A DNA stretch of 64,000 nucleotides. It comes from Manduca sexta. Taxonomy: Eukaryota; Arthropoda; Insecta; Lepidoptera; Sphingidae. The stretch is from positions 6,864,727 to 6,928,726 of the forward strand of contig NC_051123.1 in NCBI RefSeq assembly GCF_014839805.1. The letters are read 5' to 3'. This document shows positions 25,382 through 37,300 of the stretch, piece by piece; the first letter of the stretch is position 1; each line of letters opens with the position of its first letter. A program made the position numbers and the translations under genes. Below the pieces are notes generated by a model. That model was not told where the DNA came from. It saw nothing but the letters and a program-made list of their open reading frames with translations, and did not search any database.

Positions 25382-28300
25382 CTGCGAAAAGAAGTTTCAA
25401 TTTAATTTTGTTTCTATTTCTCGTAAAAGAAGTTTACTCTCGTCAGAGTAAAATAATCATTTTATGTGGCTGTACATTTGTTAATAGATTTTGAAACCGT
25501 AAAATAATATATTTTATGTCAAGCAGTTATACTATAGTATAATGGCGTCCTAATAAGAATATTAACAATCGAAGTCTTATATAGTACTTACGTCGGTGTT
25601 GCCTCGGCGGCGGCTCTCCGTCCGAGTGCGGCTCGAGGTCGCCGTCATCGATGGAAGCCAACGATTCCACGCTCGAGCTTGACTCCAAGCTCAGGCTTCG
25701 TGGGGCTTCTTGAGTGTCTACAGGAAATTATTTTCCAAATAAGTATAAAACTATGATAGAGAAAAAAATATTACTCTGAATTTAATGTCGATAAAGATAT
25801 TAAGCTAATACATTTAGTTTAAATTTATGGGAGATTTTGCACATAATTGAAAAATATTTTTTTTAACCATTACAATTAAGTATTGAAAGTCGGTTTACTT
25901 TATTTAGTAAATTGTGTGGTACGTAAAAGTTTTTTTATTTATAAAACATCTTAAAATTATAATAAATAGTTGTAACATACCAAAAAGTGCTAATAGAGCT
26001 TGTAAAACGAATTGTATGTGTCGTCGATTCGCTGTCTTGCCCGTGCGAAGGGTGACTTCGTCTTGTCCCACTTCGGCTAAATCAAAACCAAGTGACGCTA
26101 GCAGTTCATGGCAGCCGTTGACACGCCACAGTCTGTTAATAAAGTAAAACATAAGCTCCCGCCTTTATTCCCGAGGGCTAAGTTAGAGACTAATCTATTG
26201 CACTTACTAAAATACTAATAAAAATCATCATAATATGTGTTTACAGATCCAGTCAGTGTAATAAATTGCATCGCTTGATAGCAGGTACGTCTACACATTT
26301 GCACGTCGATTTTACATTCATCGTAGTATGTATTATTTATATAAATAAATTAGTTTATCTCTAAACCATGTTCCCATTAGTACCTATAGTACATTAGTAC
26401 CACATTTACCATTAGTACCTATAATTTAAAATTCTTTAATTCAATACATAAGCATTTTGAAATAGTCTACATTCTCTCCTTTACATTCAAAATACTCGAG
26501 TAACACTTTACATAAATTAAAAACTGAAAAGAACTCTCTTTACCTGACGTTAACAGCTACTTCAATGGTATCTGTCTCCGAGTTTTTAATAGAGAATTGT
26601 GAGATGACGGAGCGAATGACTCCAATGATGTCATCAGCCACGTCGCCGTTGGAAATCAGTTTGGACAATGCTTGTAGTGTGGTTGGGCTTAAACCTGCAC
26701 AAGGAACAATAAAATAAATAAGCAAAAATAAATATCGACATAATCAAAAAGATCAAAACAGGATGGCAACATTTTTACATGATAATATAGAGATCATAAG
26801 ACGCAATAAAGCAGAGAAAAAAGATTGCAACTTTTACACTATTACTTTTAGTATGAAAATAAACACGTTACCTAATAATGCTTGTAAACTTGCTGAGCAC
26901 TGTGTCAGTCTTTCTTCAGGGTCACTTTGTGGGAAGAACACACTAGACGGTATTCCATTTGCCGCTGGCTCGAATCTGATAAAGTTTTAATGATTAGTGA
27001 GATAAAATGGATATAAACATACAAATATATGATGTAAAGATGATGGTGATAGGAGGTAGAAATATTTGTGTTCAGCCAGATAGCGACCACCGTGTACGTG
27101 AGATGTTCACCTATGTAAGTATATATCGTTCTGAGAGCATGATAGTATATCCGCTTTTTAACAGACCGGCATCAATGAGTCAACTGGCGAGGGATAATGA
27201 TCTTTATCGGAATGTTTACCCGCATACCATTAGGTCTTTATGATTGCGGTTAAAAAATAGCTATAGTAGTTTGTGTTTTCGTCTTCCACTTTGCTATGGA
27301 AGAAAGTAGAAATATATTACCAACTCCTCTTTATTCTTCTATTTGATTACTTTCGTTGCGGGTTAAGACTCCAAAGACTCGCTGATCTACACCGGTCGTC
27401 GCATAAATTGTGTATCACTGCCGATCCCGGCTTACAGAAGTTGCAATGGTGGGTGTAAAGGCCAGATAGTCTCTTACCATCAGGTGCACTAGAGTCAAGT
27501 ACTAGGATTTGAAAAAACCAGGGTTGATTGAATAGCTAACGAAATCAATACTGTACTAACCTGAATCCCACACTCATGAGTAATTCCCTCCAGCCAGTGG
27601 CGTTACCAGCTTTGTTCTCGATGCTCTTCTGTGTGGTGTACATCGCGTTCTTCTGCCCTCTCACTATCCTCTGTAGAGACTTCTCTACCAAGTGCAGGCA
27701 GACTCGTAAAGCGTCTCTGCGGTAGCATCGATTAACAATAAATACCATGGCATTTCATATAGTTCATGTTTATGTAAAATACACAGCAAATACTCCCATT
27801 TCAATAAATGATCTCAATAACGAATTACCAATTTAATAATAAAAAAAACCTAATCACAACAATTAATATTTTATATTTTATATAAATTTATTCTAATTGG
27901 TTCATTTTAACTGTCTACCCGAAGAATAGGATAGTTTATTAAAAATTAAAGCAGCCATAATTATAGACGTAGCTACCTTGTTTATAAAGGGAGAGGGACC
28001 TACAATTTATAGGTTAAAAAAGGTGACCTCATCGTCATTATTGACACATTAGATAAAATTTGTGAAAACCGAAATAATAATTCAGAATAGACAATAATAA
28101 TTTAGTTTCCTACTTCTTTCTGCCCTAGCTATGACTGTAGCTGTTAATGAGGTTATTGCTAAGTTCCTTACCGGCACTTGTCCGGCGCGGCGAGCAGCTC
28201 GCAGAGCGCCTGCCCCATGAGCGCGACCTTGTTGCTGAGCCGCACGTTGGCGCCGAGCAGCATGAAGCCCGACCAGTGCGACGGGTGCGCGAAGTGTTTG

Positions 28301-31300
28301 GTGTGGCGGACTGTCTGCATCGCGTCTCCTAGGGCCCTGATGACCACAGATCATATGAGTATGGGGCAGAATAGTTTAGTGTTTGAAAGAGGATTATAAG
28401 CACGGCAAAGGGACTTGGCATCAGGTGCTATGTGAAATGTAGAACAAGAAAAATTTCAACTTAACTGTGTTACAATAATTTTGTTTTATTATGTATGTTG
28501 AATTAATATTTATGAGAAACTTCAACTGGTAATCATTTTGTCGATAAACAAAGGGAAGTCAAATAACATCAATTCCAAATTAGTAGAAACTACAAATATA
28601 TTAGCTATAAGTTTCTTTCGACCTACTTTGCAACGCGGCTGCCTTGTAATAAAGCGGAATAAAGCGCTCTATAAAGGATCTTGGTGGCGGTGTCCTGCGG
28701 GGCGGGCCACAGCGTCAGCAGTATCGCTTGCGCTCCAGCGGCTAGAAGCGCGCGACACAGCTTGGACACTCCCTCGCCGGCCATCGCGATGTCCTCAGCT
28801 TCTTCTGCTGTTGATCCTTGTAGGGCTGCGCTTGTTGGCGCGCATGATATTACCACCTGTAGGACGAATTAAATCTAATTATTACTTTTATTCGTTTGCT
28901 TGGTAAAAATAGATGTATTTATGGACTTATATCGATATTCTTGTGATCAAATAATATAGGTCATAGCGTTTTTAATTCCAGTTATAATAAATTAATTACA
29001 ATGAATAGTAAAATCCATGAAACATTAATTGTTCTGACACATTTTAAAAAAAGATGAATAATATTATACTTACCAATCGAGCTGTAATTTTCATATTCAT
29101 TATTTCCGACGCTGTGAGCATAAATTCTGACGCTGGTGGAAGTTCTTCATTGCTTGGCGGTAATTCTGCGTCTAAAGAAAAACACATAGGTTCTTAATTA
29201 TAACGACAGCACCCAAACATATACGATAAGAAAACTAATGACTGAAAGTTGTTAATGTAGATTATCCATCGAATACGTACGGTCTTCTTCGTTTTCAGTA
29301 GAAGTGTCTCCGGCACCACCGCCGACGCTTGTGTTGAGAAGGCGTTTGGCTTGCGAGTCCACCTGCAAAGTTAAATGTTATTTGATGTTCCCAACTTTAA
29401 ACAACAGTCTTACTTATAAACTTGTTTTAGCGTTAAGAGGTGATTAAGAATTGTTTAAATAGCTGTCAAAAATATCACCGATTTCCTAGTTTAAAATTTA
29501 TTAAGAGGCAAGATGGCGGGTTTTGACTAACAGCTGATCGAGTAAATTTGTGTTTTAAATAAGCATAGCTTTGTGAAATTTTTATAAGTAAGATTGCAAA
29601 TGATTAGGATTGTATCAAAATCTTCTTAATTTTTGCTCTTACTAATAGTATACATGTAGATTGTGAAAATGTTTGGATGTTTATTAAAAGTAAATGCAAA
29701 AACAGCTGAACGGATTTGCATCAAATTTGGCACAAGCATATACCATATCCTGGATTAACATATAGGCTACATTTTTTATCCTGGTAATGAGCTTCCATGG
29801 AAAATAATGGTATTTTTTTATTGATTTTCGAAATAGATGGTGCTTTTTACAGGTGTTCATATGTGGCACTTTTGTGCCGGGAAAAGCTTTACACGCGGGT
29901 TTAGCTGCAAGCAAGGCGCAATACCTATTATATTATTTTTTCTATCTGATCCGTTCTATTTAAATTGTATTCTTACCACTTCACCAGGACTGAGAACGAT
30001 GGCTGGCGTTTTCCAGCAGATGTGAGTTGCGAAGTGCACGCACTCGGCTTGTGGCAGCTGAGCGAGGACCGCTTCTTTTGAAGCCTATAACACAAAAGTA
30101 ATTGTACTTATCGATACTATAAATATTGAAGTATAGAAACACATCATTTGTAATATTTTATTAATATTTCTCCTATAAGTTAAGGTATCGTCTAACATAA
30201 TAATTTTAACGCAGTAAATTTTTAATAAATGTGATGAAGGAAATTTTGTTTTGTAGAAAGTAATCTTACGTCTTGAGAGCCTCCTCCATTTTTGAAGTTA
30301 GTATTTTACAAAAAGTATAATATGCACCATTGATACAGTACCTGGTAGTCGGTGAGCGGTGTGACGCGCAGCATGTCGGCGACGAGCTCGGCCTCCTTGA
30401 GCAGCGCATGCGCGCCGCCCCAGCGCGTCGCGCCCACTCGCGGCGACCCCACCACCAGGCACCGCATGCCCGTCTCCAGCGGCGACGACGACACTGCGCC
30501 TGCGCCACCGCCTGTCCCACCCATTTATCATTAATGTTTTTACGAATATTTCCTTTATTATATTACTTGCTTATAATAAATTATTTCACTTTCTGTTGGA
30601 GATATTTATTCGTCAAGTGGTGGGCAAATTATATTTTCAAATTAAAATCAAATTGGGCGTTACATTTTAGCAATCGATCAGCAATTAGGTAATACATACA
30701 TACATACATACATAACATCACGCATTTTATCCCCGAAGGGGTATGCAGAGGCGCAACTATGGCACCCACTTTTCGCCAAGTATGTTCCGTCCCATGATGT
30801 GATAGGGGGCGAGCCTATCGCCATATTGGGCACAAATTCCAGACTCCGGGCTGATACTGAGCAGAAAAACCCAAATATCACTTTGCCCGACCCGGGATTC
30901 GAACCCAGGACCTCAGAGCGCTATTGTACCGGACGTGCAATACAACTACGCCACCGAGGCAGTCAATTAGGTAATAACATAAAATTGCATTTGTAGCATG
31001 TATAATTTATTTTGTATAAAGGAATGTTCCCTTATCAGAATTACTTCAATTCGAAGACATTCAACAGTATAGTTAGATACGATAATTAGATCTAACTCGT
31101 AACTCTCACATTCCTTAAGTTTTATATTGTTAATATTGCCTCTGTAACTTGCTCAATTCATATAATCCAGCACAAAAGCCAGTAAATGTATAAGGTACCG
31201 TGTTCGTGGTGCGGGCGGGCGCGGAGATGCCGCTGATGCCGCAGCGGGCGCAGCGCGGGCACGGCGAGCAGCGCGTACCGCTCGCACAGCGGCTCGGCGT

Positions 31301-34300
31301 CGGCCGCGCCGCGCAGCGCGCCCCACGGACACGCGTACAGCGCGCCCTCCACCACCACCACCACCTCGCGCCGCCCGCCGCACCCGCGACGACCGTGAGA
31401 CGCTGCAACAAATCTCATTGTCAATTCATATACCTATAAATGGCTATTTCATATAACATATATAAATGGCCATATGGCTAAATTATTTAAATATTTTTGT
31501 AGCCGATAGTTTGAAATCTGATGGTCATAATAAATATACAGAATGTTAGAAAGTTGGAAGTAGGTTATTGATATGTGAGAAAAATAATGTTAATTGGTAG
31601 AATAAAGCCAGTTAATGGACCTTGATTTCTTTGTAAATTCATCCACTCTAGTGAAACCAGTTCACTCCATGGTTACTTAACATGTAGAGACAATTAGTTA
31701 AAATTATCTTCAAACTTATATGACAAACAAGATCCGAATTAGGATATTATGTCATAAGCATGACCTTTCGTAACATTTTTACACAATAGTTGTAATACTA
31801 TGGAAAAAAGTTGAAACAGATAAATAGTATAAAATAATGAGAACAAAACTAAAACACTCACCATGATTATTGTTACATGAAGCTGGCAACAAGTCTTCAA
31901 ATGGAGCGAGAAGCATCTGGTACAAGGAGTTCAGGCACGGCGGGCCCTGCCACGAGGGCTGCTTTCTGCGAGGACCTTGAGCGCTTGACCTGAGAATATT
32001 TTAGATGAAATTTTAAAAGGTGGTTAAAGTCTTTTCCCTTTATCAATTGACATAATGGTCAGTGTTTTAACTAAGAGCTATTTTTTCGATTTCACCTTTA
32101 TAGTATTTGAATATCGAGGTATTTCATTATTTTATTTTATTTTATTATTGGTAACGTCATTCAAATAACTTTAAAAAAAACTTTGAAATATGCACAGTAA
32201 CGCAAAATTATTAGTAATAGTAAAATTCTTAAGTCACCTGGTAGAGCCTTGGAGGCTTGCAACAGAGCCAGCGACAGATCCACCGACCGAACCCACACTG
32301 AACAACGAACTCAGCGAATAGTTTGATGAATTTAGAAGGTGGTTACGGGTGACCTGAAACGAAAAAAGATAAGGTAGAAAATAAAAATCAAAGGTAAAAT
32401 ATATATCGGGTGAATTTTCTAAGTGGGCGTGAATGAAAAAATGCGAAATTATGAGGATCAGCGAAAAGTGTTGAAAGCAGTTACGGAGTAGGTTTAAAAA
32501 AAAAAATTTAACGGTCTCATTGGCTTTTTTATAAATCAGGAATCGATTACTTTCGAAAAAAGTAAAGTAAAGAAAAGGTGGGTAATCATAAATATAGATA
32601 TATTGATAATAATAAATATAGATATATTGATTTTATACTTTAACTTTCTTACGACATCATTTTATATTTACCATTCTCGCAAGACCAGTGCTGGGCCTTT
32701 CATCGGGATCCCATTGGTCTTCATCATTCCTACGTTCAGCGGCTGCTTTCAGCCAAGTCGACCATTCGCCGATGAAACGTTCCAATTTACCTGTACTACC
32801 TAAAAATATAAATATTTTCAATTAGTTATATTTGTTACTTAATTATTAGTGATGAAAAAACAGATGTCATAAAAATATGAAATTGTAAGTCCTTTTGAAT
32901 AAACGTTTGTAGACTGGTTTTAAATCTAATGTTCCAGAATCCACGGTCATTATTTTTGGAGCCAAGAGTTTGTTTAAGTACATTATGTGCAATAAATAAG
33001 CAATTTAATAAAAACTGAAGAATTTTACCACTGCTAGGTTGAAGGTCGTCAGGGCTGACGTCAGGCAAGCTGTTATCACTGTCTTCAGCTTCGTCGAGAA
33101 GAGAAATCTGATGGAATCTTAGTATACCTGCAAAATAATTGTTTAGAATAAGCTTCAAATTATCTCTTCATCAAATTTCTACGAAAATTCTTCTTGAGTT
33201 AGTATAAAAAATCCCGAGGGTATTATAAATCTTATACATAGTATCGTTAGATCCGCATTCAAAGAAACAACCTACATCATAAAGGTTTTGGATCCTTACC
33301 CTTATGCGGTTGCAGTAACCACGCATAAAGTCTTCCCGCAGCTAAACTGTAGTACAACACAGGTGCTTTCTGTTTGTTCACGACCTCTAGTATTTGTTCG
33401 ACGCTTGCTGGACTCCACGGCTCAACGCGATCTTTGTTCAATTCTTCATTGTTCCTAACATAGATATAAAAAAAAATTAGAACAATACTAATACTCCCAA
33501 CAGTGTCTGTGCATGTTTTATTCAGTATAATAGAAATGTCGCGTTGTAAATATTAGGAACTCCAAGGAATTTCGCAACGAAAGTCTCCAAGACCAAATGT
33601 AGACTTTAAAGTCTACGAATTAATTCGTACTAACATTAATTGCCTCTGCTATTTTGATTTGTTATTTGAACAAGAAAATCTTTCATCGTAGTTTTTTGTA
33701 GGAATTCGTCTTTTTTATGAACAAATTTATCCTTCACTTTTAAAGTTTTATAAATACTTGATAACATTAAATAAGTTAGTTTAATTATTCCTAGTAATTC
33801 TCAAGTCATACTTTCTAATTCGCTTTATGAATGGAATATGGAATCTTACCTCTGTGCAGTGTGTAGTTCCAGGTTCGCCTGGTTCAACGTGCCTGGTGGT
33901 TTTTCAGTAACGGCGTCGAGTGAGCGGCATCGACCTCTCTCAGCCACCACTAGAGCTTCAGTGTGACGACCCAGTTCTGTAAAAAAAAGATTATAACTGG
34001 ATTTGAAATCTTTGGTCTTCAAAAAATTCAATTTCGTTTTCTAAAAATGTTTTTTGGTTCTGAAGCTACCATGTAACATGCGAATGCAAATTATAATCTA
34101 CGGTATTTCTTTTATTGCAACGGCTAACAGCTGTATGTTTTTTTTTCCAAGACACTCAGATGAGCTTATTTCATCAATCACAGGATGTCCACAGTCGAAC
34201 AAAAGGTTTTGTACATTTTCTATTACGAATGGAATTTTCTTTTATTTCCACGAATTGCCTTTTCATCAGAGGTTATATCACGATACTCACCAACCAAAAC

Positions 34301-37300
34301 TCTTTGCAAAGCATGTTGTGTAGAAGTATACAGAGCAACTGTCTTCCTGTCGCGGTGTTTGTCTCCGCTCGACTCCAGTACTGTTAGTGCGGCGTGCAGT
34401 TGTTCCTTCGCTTCTTCTAGCTCTCCTGAAGCCCACAATGCGAAGCCGAGTCGATGTCTCACTCGGGCCTAAAAATTTAATTTTACTATAATTAGTAGAT
34501 ATTCATCTAAGACTGTCGTAATTTATTCTTTAACTTTAAGATTGAAAAGGCTTTGTGATAAAAGAGATTTTACAAAACAAAAATTCTGGCGTGCATGTGA
34601 ATTACGTAAGAATTAACAATTGAATTAGCAGTACGTTGAACATATATTGATTGCTCAGTAGAATATAATATAAACGGAGAACCTATTAAAATAATATATT
34701 TTATTATTACATCCCGTACTGTTTTATCTGCGAAGATAATATCAATAAAGACTTAGCTCACCTCTTCATCTACGTCGGCTAGCCCTTCAGTGGCGGCGAG
34801 CGCCTGCCTGAGGTACGAGACGGCGCTGCCGCACGCGCCCATCGCGAGGTGCGCGCGCCCGAGGTCGGCGAGGGCCTGCGCTCGTCCGCGAGCGTCGCCT
34901 GTGGACAAGTACCACGTGGTTACTTCAACATGTGTAATGAGTGATTAAAAATGTAGTGAATAGTCAGACATAAAAGTAGCTGAACTAATTCGATATTTCG
35001 AAGATTAAACTTTTGTCTCCTTAGCAACAATTGTTTTTTTCTTTACTATATCTATATATATAAAAATGAATTGCTGTTCGTTAGTCTCGCTAAAACTCGA
35101 GAACGGCTGAACGGATTTATCTTATCTCGGTCTTGAATTATTCGTGGAGGTCTAGGGAAGGTTTAAAAGGTGAGAAAAATTCGAATAATTGCCGGGAAAA
35201 TCCTCAAAACAGCATTTTTCTATTTCCCATACAAACGTTTTCTAAATAAAATGGAGAGTCAATTTGTAATTTATTACCGCTGCATAAAGTTCAAATTCGA
35301 GTGCGCGTTGGAGAATCTAATATCGCGTTCTGAAACTCAACAAAAGTGAAAGTGAATCGCGAACGCGACAAAATTGCATAGTCTCAAAATACATAGTACA
35401 TAAATAGGGGTCGGCTTCGAGAAACTCAATTTTAGCTAACTTCAGTTGTTAATATAATATATAACTCAAAGGTGACTGACAGTGATATATCAAGGAACAG
35501 CCCAAACCATTGGACGGATCGGGCTAAGACTTTACATGCATAAAGCTACTATGACGTAGGCATCCCCTAAGAAAGGATTTTGATAAATTCTACCCTTAAG
35601 GGGATAACATAGGGGATGAAAGTTTGTATAAATGTTCTTAGATTTTCGACTGATTGAACTGAAATTATAAATTGGGGATAAAATTAGTTTGAACCTATAA
35701 GTACCGGGAAAATATGTAGCAAGACTTTTATCAAACAGTGGAATTTTATCCTGGAAAACACCTTCACGCGGGCGAAGCCGCGAGCAAAAGCTAGTTTTAT
35801 ATAAATTTAATGTGTAGAAACATTTTGAAGTTTTAAATTTGATCATCTACATTTGTGGCCGACGATACATTTTCCAATGAACCGTGATGACTGGAGAACT
35901 ATACTTGGGAAGAAAGTGCTAAAGTAAGACAGAAGGATATTATTAATATACATGAAGTATTTGTTTTTATTTGTGTTGCTAAGCATAAATATTTAGGTTA
36001 GCCCAGAATTACCACGTTCAATTTTACCATGAGCGTATAGGTCACATACTTATACAACCTCTTCTTAACACGTCTTTATCGTAGCAGTAGTAATAATATC
36101 TTCAATCTTACCTGAAGCAGTGGCATGTCGTAATCGTGACTCATGCCAGCGTCCCGCTTCGGCGTGTGCTCCCATGGACGCGTGCGCAGCTCCGAGCCCG
36201 CCGCATGCACGAGCCTTGAATAATAAAGAATCAGATTAGCAAATCAATTATCAATTAACATAAATAAACTTCCATATTTTGATTTTGAAATTAGAACTTT
36301 ATTTGACCTTTGGATAAAAATGACTTACAGAAATTAAACGTAATAGTAACATTATCATGTATAGTCTTCGAAACGCCACGAAAATTTCCTAATATTTTAC
36401 TGGCTCACTATTACAAGGTCGTATGTTATTTTTGATGTGCAAAATGAAATGTATATTTCTAAATTTTTGTCAGTGAAGATTTTCAATAATCCCAAGAGAT
36501 AAATAAAGGAGGAATCATGAATTGTCTTTTCTATTTTTTTCCTACATGGAAAAACATTGTAATTTTCGCAACATATGTAAACATGGAAATACATGTTAAA
36601 GCGACAATACCTGTAAATGTGTGAGTCCGAGTCTGTGCGCTAGTTCTAGTTCTGCGCGGTGGTGCCGGACGGCGGCGGCGTGGTCGCCGAGCGCCTGCTG
36701 CGCCACTCCCAGCGAGTGACACGCCTCCGCCTCCATTATCTGGTTGTTTAGCTCCCTGGTGCCAGACAGGTTATGGATTATAGTGAGCTCATGGTAATTA
36801 CTATCAATTAATAGCCTTGCTTGCGGCATTGCCCGCGTGAAAGTTTTTCCCGGATAAAAAGTAGCTTATAGCACTTAGGAGTAATGTAATAATGATTTAG
36901 AAGCTCCTGATATTAGCGCGTTCAAACAAAGAAACTCTTCAGCTTTATAGTATTAGTATAGATTATTTTAAAAGTAAAGGAATACGTCTTATTTATGAGT
37001 GATGATATTAACAAAAAGATTCAAGAACAACACGAACATGTGTCAATTCGTCAGAATTCAAGAGGGTGAAGAGTAATCCTCGCCCTCCCTTAATACCAAC
37101 TAATTTAAGACGAAATAGTAGGTGACTTGGAATTACTGTAAAACCTGCTCCAATTTTAAAACCTGCCAATAATATTACAATATTACTTACTTAGCAATAT
37201 TCTTCTGATGCTCCAAGCACAGTACGGCTTGCTCCAGATTGCTGAGTGCGATATGCAGCGCCCCTAACTCTCCATACGCTTGCGCTTTCGCTTCCGGCAC

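Noticed and set aside
25162..25494. Plus-strand open frame rich in Gly, opposite TTC28 exon 37
   Set aside because: It is the antisense of the proline-run coding sequence; Gly-rich shadow frames are expected opposite CCN codons.
30298..30692. Several overlapping open frames on both strands at 30.3-30.7 kb and 31.1-31.4 kb
   Set aside because: GC-rich CHAT exons 25 and 26 lack stops in several frames. Only one frame joins in phase to both neighbours and matches CHAT motifs.
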